Below are positions 17,355-25,033 of a stretch of DNA of 34,768 nucleotides, in pieces (positions within the stretch are counted from its first letter, which is position 1; every line of letters starts with the position of its first letter). Source of the stretch: Pseudomonas sp. BN417 (GTDB lineage: Bacteria > Pseudomonadota > Gammaproteobacteria > Pseudomonadales > Pseudomonadaceae); NCBI RefSeq assembly GCF_029871205.1, contig NZ_SSOJ01000130.1:124-34891 (forward strand), given 5' to 3'. The position numbers and the translations under genes were made by a program. Below the pieces are notes generated by a model that was not told the DNA's origin, searched no databases, and was given only the letters and a program-made list of their open reading frames with translations.

Positions 17355-17788
17355 GTGCGTCGTCTCAGCGAGGTGCCTCGCTCATCGAGGTCCTCGTCGC
17401 CGTGCTCCTCTTCTCCATTGGTGTATTGGGTCTGGCTGCCATGCAGCTCACCGCGCTGAAGGCGAACCAGACCGCGTCCGTACGTTCCCATGCGACTTTC
17501 CTGGCCTACGAGATGGCGGATCGCATGCGCGCGGCGCGGGGAGATGCGCAGGCGGGCTTCTACAACCTGGCGGTCGGCGCCGCCCTGCCCTGTGATCCGG
17601 CGAAGGAAACCTGCCTGCCTTTTCAGCGGGACCTGGGGGAGTGGCGCGCCAACCTTGCCAGGCAACTCCCGGAGGGGAATGGCGGTGTGGTGCAGAACGG
17701 TGACCGCTTCACGGTGATCGTGCAATGGAACGAGGAGCGGGTGGGCGGTAATGCCGCTCAGCAATTCTCCTTCGTCACGCAGATTTGA
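17351..17788 (+). CDS. pilV: Type IV pilus modification protein PilV, operon B
   Basis: The 145-residue prepilin has an 8-residue leader ending S-S-Q-R-G, followed by A-S-L-I-E-V-L-V-A-V-L-L-F-S-I-G-V-L-G-L-A. The mature protein would therefore begin with Ala rather than Phe or Met. The A-D-R-M-R-A-A-R segment after the helix and the final V-I-V-Q-W-N-E-E are typical of PilV. Cys pairs occur at L-P-C-D-P and E-T-C-L-P. It is shorter than PilV of operon A (191 residues). It is followed by pilW after a 10-base gap. Confidence 0.9.
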   Translation: MSASSQRGASLIEVLVAVLLFSIGVLGLAAMQLTALKANQTASVRSHATFLAYEMADRMRAARGDAQAGFYNLAVGAALPCDPAKETCLPFQRDLGEWRANLARQLPEGNGGVVQNGDRFTVIVQWNEERVGGNAAQQFSFVTQI

Positions 17789-17798
17789 CGGGGTGCGC

Positions 17799-18830
17799 AT
17801 GCGCAAGCAACGCGGCTTGAGCCTGGTGGAGCTGATGGTGGCCATGGTGATCGGCCTGGTCATCAGCCTGGCGGTCCTCCAGGTCTTCATCAGCAACAAG
17901 AACACCTTCCTCCTCCGGGGGGCAGCGGGAAAGCTGCAGGAAAACGGGCGCTTCGCCCTGCAGTACCTGGCCTCCGAACTGCGCCCTGCTGGAGTGGGGG
18001 TAGGGACTCGGCTCGACGAGGACGATATCTGCGTGGTGGCCGCCAAAAGCGACTCCGCGGAATGGAGCGCCATGAACCGCCCCATCTGGGGAAGGCGCAT
18101 CACGGCAACCGGCGGCCTCGGGGCGGTGGGCACCGACCAGCTGGCGATCTTCGCCAATGACGGTTGCGAGTCCTTTCTCACGGCCGGCGAGCTGCTCAAA
18201 CCGTCGCTCAATGCGAATCTCAAGGTCACGGCCTATTGCCCGAGCATGCAGCAGGACCACGCGGTGATGGTGCTGGACATGGAGAAAGCGGTGGTCATCC
18301 GGATCACCAACAAGCCGAATTCGTCCGGCAACGGCCAGGTGACGCTGACCCATGCCGCGAGCAACAACGACAAGAACGCCAAGTGCGGTGGCTTCAAGTT
18401 CTCGGATATCCAGTTCAACGCCCCGGCGCGGGTGGTGGGCTTCGCCTACAGGACCTTCTATGTGGCGGATACCGGCCGCGTCACGGCGACCGGGCAGCCC
18501 ATCCGCGCCTTGTTCGTCCGCGATGCGGCGCAGGTTCCAGCGCAGACCAACGAAGTCGTGGAAGGCGTTGAGTCGCTGCGCACCAGTTTCGGCGTGGCCG
18601 CGGACAACAGCGTCGGCGTACAGACCTACCTGAGCCCGGCCGAGGTGGAAGCGGCCAACCGTTGGGACGATGTCCGCACGGTGAAGCTCGATCTGCTGCT
18701 GACCAGCAATGATCGAGTAGCGGGAGCCCAGGACCAGGCTGTCCACTTCGCGGGGGCGGCAGTGGCGGCGGATGGGCGCCTGCGCCAGGTATTCAGCACG
18801 GTGGTGGCCCTGCGTAACCGGGTCGACTGA
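17799..18830 (+). CDS. pilW: Type IV pilus assembly protein PilW, operon B
   Basis: The 343-residue prepilin has leader MRKQRG, then L-S-L-V-E-L-M-V-A-M-V-I-G-L with Glu5. It continues with L-Q-V-F-I-S-N-K-N-T-F and L-Q-E-N-G-R-F-A-L-Q-Y-L, the PilW hallmark, and V-E-G-V-E-S-L-R-T-S-F-G in the C-terminal part. I chose ATG 17799 because it places the leader at normal length; GTG 17793 would add two residues. The gene stands 10 bases after pilV and 16 before pilX. Confidence 0.92.
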   Translation: MRKQRGLSLVELMVAMVIGLVISLAVLQVFISNKNTFLLRGAAGKLQENGRFALQYLASELRPAGVGVGTRLDEDDICVVAAKSDSAEWSAMNRPIWGRRITATGGLGAVGTDQLAIFANDGCESFLTAGELLKPSLNANLKVTAYCPSMQQDHAVMVLDMEKAVVIRITNKPNSSGNGQVTLTHAASNNDKNAKCGGFKFSDIQFNAPARVVGFAYRTFYVADTGRVTATGQPIRALFVRDAAQVPAQTNEVVEGVESLRTSFGVAADNSVGVQTYLSPAEVEAANRWDDVRTVKLDLLLTSNDRVAGAQDQAVHFAGAAVAADGRLRQVFSTVVALRNRVD

Positions 18831-18846
18831 TGAGGCAAGGATAAGC

Positions 18847-19359
18847 ATGCAAAAGCAAAAAGGAGCGGTGCTGCTGGTTTGCCTGATCGCTCTCCTGGCA
18901 TTGACCGTGCTGGGCGTTACGGCGATGTCCGGCAGCACCCTGCAGGAACGGATGGCCGGCGGCGCGCGGGACTACAACGTGGCGTTCCAGGCGGCCGAGA
19001 GCGCCTTGCGGGTGGGCGAGGCCTATGTGCGCCAACAGGTGGAGGCCAGCGTCGATCCCACCCAGCTGTTCCTGGCCAGCACCGATTGCCCGGCGGTTAC
19101 GACCGCACAGTGGACGCCGCCCGCCGAACTCAACAGCCAGCCGCGAAAGCCGGTTTGCAGGGTTCGCAATTACTACGGTGCGTCGGGGGGCGCGACCACC
19201 TTCGTTTGCGAAACCGACGGCTCGATCGCCGAGAACCGCGCGTTCGACTGCCTGAGCCGGACCTATCTGTTCAACGTCGAAGCCACCGGTTACGCCGGCG
19301 GGGATGCCGAAGTGCACCTGCGTTCCACCGTGGCCATTGCCATCCGCAGCCAGAACTGA
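18847..19359 (+). CDS. pilX: Type IV pilus assembly protein PilX, operon B
   Basis: The 170-residue protein has leader MQKQKG, then A-V-L-L-V-C-L-I-A-L-L-A-L-T-V-L-G-V-T-A-M and S-G-S-T-L-Q-E-R-M-A-G, the PilX N-terminal domain. The conserved F-Q-A-A-E-S-A-L-R-V-G-E follows. There is no Glu5, as expected for the GspK-like tip subunit. Four Cys residues lie in the globular domain. AGGA precedes the ATG by 6 bases. This is a much more typical PilX than the operon A version. Confidence 0.9.
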   Translation: MQKQKGAVLLVCLIALLALTVLGVTAMSGSTLQERMAGGARDYNVAFQAAESALRVGEAYVRQQVEASVDPTQLFLASTDCPAVTTAQWTPPAELNSQPRKPVCRVRNYYGASGGATTFVCETDGSIAENRAFDCLSRTYLFNVEATGYAGGDAEVHLRSTVAIAIRSQN

Positions 19360-19375
19360 TCGAAGGGAGACACGG

Positions 19376-22300
19376 ATGATCGGCTCGAAATATTTCTTTG
19401 CGGTACGGGCATTGCTGGCCGGCCTGCTGACCGCCGCGGTCAGCCACAGCGCCCTGGCGGCATTCGTGCCCGGGCAGGTGCCGTTGAACCTGGGGGGGCA
19501 GGTCGAACCCAACCTCATGTTCATCCTGGATGACTCGGGCTCCATGCGCTGGGGCTACCTGCCGGACGATCTGCGCCCGGCCTATCTGGAAAGCACGAAG
19601 GAATGGGAACGGAGCGAAGAGTGTCAGGTGCGTGGCAGCTACGCCGGCAAGAACCTGCATTTCTGTCGGAAGACCGGTCACCGCTACCTGGCTTCCAGCC
19701 ACCTGAACAAGTCCTACTACAACCCCGCCGTGCAGTATCTGCCGCCGATCAAGAGCGATGGACAACGCTATGCCAATGCGAGCTTCGCCGCGGCGTCCGT
19801 AAACGGTTACGCCGCTGGTGGCCAGGCGGTCAACCTCGGCACGAGCTACATGGCGATCATGGACGACTTTTACGCGCCTAACAGCAGAGACTGCAGGAGT
19901 TGCACGCTTTACGAAGGCTTTGCCGTGGGCCCGAATAGTAGCGCCGGCGCGGCCTTCTACTACGAGTTCGTTGGCGGGGGCAGCTGCGCCAGCAATCCCC
20001 GCCAGGATGCCTGTTATACCGAGCGTAGCGTGGGCGCCGACGAGCAACAGAACTTCGCCAACTGGTTCTCCTACTATCGGACCCGCATGATGTCGGCCAA
20101 GGCCGGGGTCAGCCAGGCATTTTCCACGCTGCCCGGGGACGTCCGGGTTGGCTACGGTGCGATCAACCTGACTAGGAACACCGTCGACTCGGGCAAGACC
20201 GATACCCTGGTGCGCGGTGTGCGCCGCTTCGAGGGCACCGGGCGCTCCGAGTTCTATGACTGGCTCTTCGCGACCAACGCCGAAGGGGGCACCCCACTGC
20301 GCAAGGCGCTGGGCGATGCCGGCGAATACTACTCGCGCAAGGACGAGGCCGGCCCCTGGAGCTCGACGCCGGGCCAGACCGGCGGCAAGGAGTATGCCTG
20401 CCGCCAGAGCTACACCATCCTGACCACGGATGGTTACTGGAACGGTGACGCGGCCTCCACCGAGGGCGCGCGCGCCAACGTGGATAACCGCAACGGCCCG
20501 ACCATCAGCGGGCCGGACGGGCAGACCTATCGCTATGTGCCCAAGGCACCATTCAGCGACAGCGCGGACAACACCCTGGCGGACGTCGCCATGTACTACT
20601 GGAACCGCGACCTGCATGACACCCTGGCCAACCGCGTGCCGACCGATCCGGCGGACCCTGCGTTCTGGCAGCACATGGTGACCTTCGGTGTAGGTCTGGG
20701 CATGAGTGGCAGCATCGATCCGCAGACCGCGTTCGCCGCGGTCAAGAATGGCGCTTCGCTGACCTGGCCCAGCCCGACCAGCAGCGACCCGGCGAAGCTG
20801 GATGACCTGCTGCACGCCGCGGTCAACGGTCGTGGCGGTTTCTTCAGCGCCCAGGACCCGCAGCAGTTCGCCACCGCCCTGGGCGAGACCCTGGCGTCGA
20901 TCAGCGATCGTACCGGGTCCAACACCTCGGCCGTGCCCAACGCGCGCCGCCTGGACAGCAACACCCTGGTTTACGAGGCCTTCTATACCAGCTCGGACTG
21001 GTCCGGAAAGCTGCTGGCGAAAAAGCCCAAGCAGACCAGTGCCGGCATCGTTTTCGAGGAGGTCTGGGAGGGGGGGCAGAAGCTCGGGCGCAGCTCGCGC
21101 AGCCTGTTCACCCACGACGGCGCGGCAGGCGCCAACCATGGCCAGGCGTTGAACTGGGCCGGCCTGAGCGCAGACCTCAAGGCGCACTTCAATAACGATG
21201 AGGTGCTGTTCAACTACCTGATGGGCGACCGCACGAACGAGGCGCCGGCCGGCAGGAAATTGCGCAAGCGCTCCACCCTGCTCGGCGATATCGTCAACTC
21301 CACCCTGGTATTGGCCAACAAGCAGGACTGGGGCTTCAATGGCCGGGTACCCGTCGCCAGCGGCGGCCAGACCTACGCCGAGTTCGTCGCAGCCAAGTCG
21401 AGCAAGTCGCCGGTGCTGTTCGTCGGCGCCAACGATGGCTTCCTGCACGCCTTCAACGCCAACAACGGCAACGAACTCTTCGCCTACATGCCCAACGGCG
21501 TGTTGGGCAACGTCAAGCTCCTGGCCAACAGCGACTACAAGCACCGCTATTTCGTGGACGGCAAACTGCACATCCGCGACGCTCGCCTGAACGGTGCCTG
21601 GCGTACCGTGCTCCTCGGCAGCCTCGGGGCTGGTGGCAAAAGCGTCTTCGCCCTGGACGTCACGGACGCCTCCGGCAGCACCGGATTCAGTGCCAGCAAG
21701 GTGCTGTGGGAGATCAAGGACGACGCCGATCTGGGCTACAACTTCGGCGAGCCATTGGTCGGACGCATGAAGGACGGCAGCTGGGCGGCGATCTTCGGCA
21801 ACGGCTATGGCAGCACCAACGAGGACTCGGTGCTGTTCATCGTCGACCTGGCGACTGGCGCCGTGAACAAGGTGCGCGCGGGCAAGGCCACGGGCGGCCT
21901 GTCCAGCCCGTCCTTCGTGTATGCCACCGACAGCTCGGGCAACATCTACGTGAAGGATGTGTATGCCGGTGATCTCGGCGGCAACCTGTGGAAGTTCAAC
22001 CTCAAGGCCAATGAATCCGGCGCTGACGATTTCGAGGTCAGCCTGGGCTCCGGCACCAAACCGGAGCCGCTGTACGTCGCCAAAGACACCGCGGGCACGC
22101 ACCAGCCGATCACCGTCAAGCCGGAAATCGCCTACCACCCGGACGGCTATGCGCAGGGGGCCATCGTCTATTTCGGCACCGGCCGACTCTATACCTCAGG
22201 GGATGTGGTCGACACGACCAAACAAACCTTCTATGGCATCTGGGACAAGCTGGCGAGCAACGGCTCCTCCACCGCCTTCAGCGGCCGGTCGGACCTCGAG

Positions 22301-22819
22301 CAACGTTCGATCCTGTTCGAGGGCGAGGCCTTCGATCGCGATGTGCGGGTGCTCGACGCACCGGCCACCGCCATTGACTGGAGCAAGAAACGCGGCTGGT
22401 ATCTCGACCTGACCTCTCCGGTCAGGGGCGCCCAGGGCGAGCGGGTAATCTTCGCGCCGCGCATCCTGCTCAATCGCCTGGTCATCGAAACCGCCATCCC
22501 CTCTGCCGACCCCTGTCTGGCCGGCGGTTCCGGCTGGACCATGGTGCTCGACTTGGCCACTGGCGGGCGGCTCAACTATGTCCTGCTGGACCTGAACAAG
22601 GACGGCAAATTCACCGATGCAGACATGGTCACGGTCGGCGACCAGAAGCTCCCGCCGTCCGGCATCGGCTCTTCCGGCAGCATACCCACCGGCTCGTTCG
22701 ACCTGATCGATCCGCAGAAGTACTGGCTGTGCCGAGGCACCGGGGTGGATGACTGCATTCCGGCCGCCAATACCCTCAATGTTCTCGAAGGCCGTCAGTC
22801 CTGGAACCAGATTCGATGA
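19376..22819 (+). CDS. pilY1: PilY1 type IV pilus tip adhesin B
   Basis: The 1147-residue secreted tip protein has a signal peptide (1 to about 28, H-S-A-L-A). Its von Willebrand A domain keeps the MIDAS residues D52-D-S54-G-S56, T306 (G-G-T-P-L) and D352 (T-T-D-G-Y). The C-terminal propeller contains [12 protein letters not shown] and [12 protein letters not shown]. The loop D852-S-S-G-N856 to D861 lies where the second calcium site (851-859) of P. aeruginosa PilY1 is reported. A full 12-position EF-hand loop, D1072[11 protein letters not shown]1083, lies near the end. Length matches P. aeruginosa PilY1. Many Cys residues sit in the A-domain. Start ATG 19376 follows AAGGGAGA. It ends in an ATGA overlap with pilE. 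Confidence 0.94.
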   Translation: MIGSKYFFAVRALLAGLLTAAVSHSALAAFVPGQVPLNLGGQVEPNLMFILDDSGSMRWGYLPDDLRPAYLESTKEWERSEECQVRGSYAGKNLHFCRKTGHRYLASSHLNKSYYNPAVQYLPPIKSDGQRYANASFAAASVNGYAAGGQAVNLGTSYMAIMDDFYAPNSRDCRSCTLYEGFAVGPNSSAGAAFYYEFVGGGSCASNPRQDACYTERSVGADEQQNFANWFSYYRTRMMSAKAGVSQAFSTLPGDVRVGYGAINLTRNTVDSGKTDTLVRGVRRFEGTGRSEFYDWLFATNAEGGTPLRKALGDAGEYYSRKDEAGPWSSTPGQTGGKEYACRQSYTILTTDGYWNGDAASTEGARANVDNRNGPTISGPDGQTYRYVPKAPFSDSADNTLADVAMYYWNRDLHDTLANRVPTDPADPAFWQHMVTFGVGLGMSGSIDPQTAFAAVKNGASLTWPSPTSSDPAKLDDLLHAAVNGRGGFFSAQDPQQFATALGETLASISDRTGSNTSAVPNARRLDSNTLVYEAFYTSSDWSGKLLAKKPKQTSAGIVFEEVWEGGQKLGRSSRSLFTHDGAAGANHGQALNWAGLSADLKAHFNNDEVLFNYLMGDRTNEAPAGRKLRKRSTLLGDIVNSTLVLANKQDWGFNGRVPVASGGQTYAEFVAAKSSKSPVLFVGANDGFLHAFNANNGNELFAYMPNGVLGNVKLLANSDYKHRYFVDGKLHIRDARLNGAWRTVLLGSLGAGGKSVFALDVTDASGSTGFSASKVLWEIKDDADLGYNFGEPLVGRMKDGSWAAIFGNGYGSTNEDSVLFIVDLATGAVNKVRAGKATGGLSSPSFVYATDSSGNIYVKDVYAGDLGGNLWKFNLKANESGADDFEVSLGSGTKPEPLYVAKDTAGTHQPITVKPEIAYHPDGYAQGAIVYFGTGRLYTSGDVVDTTKQTFYGIWDKLASNGSSTAFSGRSDLEQRSILFEGEAFDRDVRVLDAPATAIDWSKKRGWYLDLTSPVRGAQGERVIFAPRILLNRLVIETAIPSADPCLAGGSGWTMVLDLATGGRLNYVLLDLNKDGKFTDADMVTVGDQKLPPSGIGSSGSIPTGSFDLIDPQKYWLCRGTGVDDCIPAANTLNVLEGRQSWNQIR

Positions 22820-23232
22820 GAAGCAGCAAGGCATTCACCCTGATTGAACTGATGATCGTGGTGGCGGTGATCGGCATCCTCGCCGCGATCGCCTATCCCA
22901 GCTACACGGAGTATGTGAAGCGGGGCAAGCGCGCCGAGGTGAAGGCGGTCTTGATGGAGGGGGCGCAGGCGCTGGAGCGTTATTACTCCACCCACGGCTC
23001 CTACCTGGATTCCGAAGGCAACTTTGCGGATACCTTCGCCACCCAGGCCCCGGCTTCAGGGGCGGCCAACTACACCATCGCCGCCCAGGGCGCACCGACC
23101 GCGACCTCCTTCCAGTTGCGTGCGACCCGTGCCGGCAGCATGGCCGGCGACCCTTGCGGCGACTTCCAGATCAGCCACACCGGCGAGCGCACGCTGGCCA
23201 ACGCCACGCGGACGGTGGCCCAGTGCTGGTAG
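22816..23232 (+). CDS. pilE: Type IV minor pilin PilE, operon B, with Ala at -1
   Basis: The 138-residue prepilin starts MRSSKA, then [16 protein letters not shown] with Glu5. The [16 protein letters not shown] segment is typical of PilE. The residue before the cleavage point is Ala (codon GCA) rather than the near-invariant Gly. Cys residues at G-D-P-C-G-D-F and the penultimate position should form the C-terminal disulfide loop. ATG overlaps the pilY1 stop. It is the last gene of operon B; no PilY2 gene lies between pilY1 and pilE, unlike in P. aeruginosa. Confidence 0.9.
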   Translation: MRSSKAFTLIELMIVVAVIGILAAIAYPSYTEYVKRGKRAEVKAVLMEGAQALERYYSTHGSYLDSEGNFADTFATQAPASGAANYTIAAQGAPTATSFQLRATRAGSMAGDPCGDFQISHTGERTLANATRTVAQCW

Positions 23233-23281
23233 ACGGCAGAGGGGCTCGCCCCGGTTGTAGAGATTCCATCTCAATCGGCGT

Positions 23282-23366
23282 GTAGGGTGGAAATCCCTTT
23301 CGGGATTTCCACCATCGGTGTCCTGCAATGCCTCGGTGGTGGATAGAAAAGCGCTATCCACCCTAC
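23282..23366. repeat. 85-base double-hairpin intergenic repeat, copy 1
   Basis: The ends GTAGGGTGGA (23282-23291) and TCCACCCTAC (23357-23366) are inverted repeats. Inside, the left half forms GGTGGAAATCCC-TTTC-GGGATTTCCACC (23286-23313). The right half forms a hairpin from GTGGATAG and CTATCCAC. A second 85-base element with the same ends, in opposite orientation, lies at 31686-31770. The left hairpin may also end pilus operon B transcripts. Confidence 0.7.
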
Positions 23367-23581
23367 AAGGCTCGTAGGATGGGGCGGGCGGCGTTCCGCT
23401 GGAGCGAAGCGATACCCATCAGCCCTGATCGATGGGTATCGCAAGCTCTACCCATCCTACATGGCTCGCCGTCCGAGGGGCCGGGCATCAGTCGATGCCC
23501 AGCTTCTTCAGGCGATAACGCATCGAACGGAACGTCAGACCCAGACGCTAGGCAGCGGCGGTGCGGTTCCAGCGGGTTTCC
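23361..23581. repeat. Tandem duplication of the pilR 3' end, copy 1
   Basis: This 221-base unit is followed directly by a second copy at 23582-23787 (206 bases). It contains an inverted-repeat element (GTAGGATGGG to CCCATCCTAC, 23374-23460), a perfect 12-base stem GCGATACCCATC / GATGGGTATCGC, and 94 bases of pilR coding tail. Compared with copy 2 it has 15 extra bases near 23384-23400 and five base differences, all in the pilR part. The remaining non-coding part is identical. Confidence 0.85.
23488..23581 (-). pseudogene. Remnant of pilR C-terminus with amber codon
   Basis: Read on the minus strand, the segment encodes E-T-R-W-N-R-T-A-A-A, then TAG, then R-L-G-L-T-F-R-S-M-R-Y-R and the normal pilR ending and stop. 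It matches the last 30 codons of pilR with five base differences. Four are synonymous third-position changes and one turns CAG (Gln) into TAG. It has no start and cannot make a protein. Confidence 0.85.
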
Positions 23582-23787
23582 CCCTACAAGGCTCGTAGGA
23601 TGTGGTGGAGCGAAGCGATACCCATCAGCCCTGATCGATGGGTATCGCAAGCTCTACCCATCCTACATGGCTCGCCGTCCGAGGGGCCGGGCATCAGTCG
23701 ATGCCGAGCTTCTTCAGGCGATAACGCATCGAGCGGAACGTCAGGCCCAGACGCTGGGCTGCGGCGGTGCGGTTCCAGCGGGTTTCC
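23582..23787. repeat. Tandem duplication of the pilR 3' end, copy 2
   Basis: This copy includes the real end of pilR (23694-23787) and the 72-base inverted-repeat element 23595-23666, a shortened form of the one in copy 1. The hairpin with 12-base stem GCGATACCCATC / GATGGGTATCGC may end pilR transcription, though no U run follows. Confidence 0.85.
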
Positions 23788-25031
23788 TCGAGCGCCTGCA
23801 TGATCAGCTTGCGCTCGATGTCTTCCAGGTAGTCTTCCAGATTGTCGATCTGCGCCAGGTTGGCTTCGCCGGCCTCGGCCGCGCCCGTGGCTTCGGAGAG
23901 GCGCAGGTCGCGGGCCTGGATCTGGTCGTCCTCGCAGAGGGTGTAGGCCCGCTCGAGCATGTTCTCCAGCTCGCGCACGTTGCCGGGGAAGCGGTAGCAC
24001 TTGAGCTTGTCCAGGGCTTCCGGCGCCAGGCTGGCGGCCGGCAGGCCGCTCTGCTGGGCCAGGCGCTTGAGCATGGTTTCCGCCAGCAGGGGGATGTCCT
24101 CACGGCGCTCCCGCAGTGGCGGCACGCTGAGCTCAATGACGTTGAGGCGGTAGTAGAGGTCCTGGCGGAAGCGGCCGGCGGCCACCTCTGCCGCCAGATC
24201 CTTGTGGGTGGCGCTGAGGATGCGTACGTCCACCACCACTTCCTGCTGGCCGCCGACGGCGCGCACGGCTTTTTCCTGGATGGCGCGCAGCAGCTTCACC
24301 TGCATCGCCAGCGGCAGGTCGGCCACCTCGTCGAGGAACAGGGTGCCGCCATTGGCCGCCTGGAACAGGCCCTGCTTGTCTTCGACCGCGCCAGTGAAGC
24401 TGCCTTTCTTGTGGCCGAAGAACTCGCTTTCCATCAGCTCTGACGGAATGGCGCCGCAATTGACCGGCACGAAGGGGCGGTCGGCGCGCGGGCCCTGTTC
24501 ATGGATCAGCCGCGCCACCAGTTCCTTGCCGCTGCCGGATTCGCCGCTGATGTAGACGGGAGCCTGGCTGCGGGCGAGTTTCTGGATCTGCTTGCGCAGG
24601 GCATTCATCGGCGGCGAGGCGCCCAGCAGGCGGCCGTCTACCGGCGGTTCGCCATCTTCTGGTGAGCGCAGGCGCAGGGCGGTGTTGACCAGTTCGCGCA
24701 GGCGGCCGAGGTCCACCGGCTTGGTGACGAAATCGAAAGCGCCGGCCTTGAGGGCGTTCACCGCGGTGTCGAGGCTGCCATAGGCCGTGATCATCGCCAC
24801 CGGAACCAACGGGTGGCGCTGCTGGATGTGCTGAACCAGCTCCAGTCCGGTGCCGTCGGGCAGGCGCATGTCGGTCAGGCACAGGTCGAAGGGCTCGCGA
24901 GCCAGCCATTCGCGCGCTTCCTTGAGGTTACGCGCGCTGCGGGTGTCGAGCTTCATCCGCCCGAGGGTGATCTCCAGCAGTTCGCGGATATCGGGCTCGT
25001 CGTCGACGATCAGTGCTCTCTGTCGGGTCAT
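23694..25031 (-). CDS. pilR: Sigma-54 response regulator PilR
   Basis: PilR activates sigma-54 transcription of the major pilin gene in Pseudomonas. The 445-residue protein has a receiver domain (1-120, phosphoacceptor Asp54 in L-T-D-M-R-L-P-D, switch Lys104). An AAA+ domain follows, with Walker A G-E-S-G-S-G-K-E at 163-170, the sigma-54 contact loop G-S-F-T-G-A at 210-215, and Walker B F-L-D-E near 232-235. A Fis-type helix-turn-helix fills the last 40 residues. The contact loop has Ser in place of the more usual first Ala of GAFTGA. Two bases separate it from pilS. Its 3' end is duplicated downstream. Confidence 0.97.
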   Translation of the reverse strand: MTRQRALIVDDEPDIRELLEITLGRMKLDTRSARNLKEAREWLAREPFDLCLTDMRLPDGTGLELVQHIQQRHPLVPVAMITAYGSLDTAVNALKAGAFDFVTKPVDLGRLRELVNTALRLRSPEDGEPPVDGRLLGASPPMNALRKQIQKLARSQAPVYISGESGSGKELVARLIHEQGPRADRPFVPVNCGAIPSELMESEFFGHKKGSFTGAVEDKQGLFQAANGGTLFLDEVADLPLAMQVKLLRAIQEKAVRAVGGQQEVVVDVRILSATHKDLAAEVAAGRFRQDLYYRLNVIELSVPPLRERREDIPLLAETMLKRLAQQSGLPAASLAPEALDKLKCYRFPGNVRELENMLERAYTLCEDDQIQARDLRLSEATGAAEAGEANLAQIDNLEDYLEDIERKLIMQALEETRWNRTAAAQRLGLTFRSMRYRLKKLGID

Positions 25032-25033
25032 GG

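Noticed and set aside
19271-22138. 955-codon open frame antisense to pilY1 of operon B
   Set aside because: Shadow of a well-supported gene; no domain or ribosome binding site.
23282-23787. Possible CRISPR or integron array from the repeated units
   Set aside because: There are only two long, unequal, adjacent units containing pilR sequence; no short regular repeats and spacers.
23328-24443. 371-codon frame across the repeat region and antisense to pilR
   Set aside because: Composed of repeat DNA and the complement of pilR; no coding evidence.
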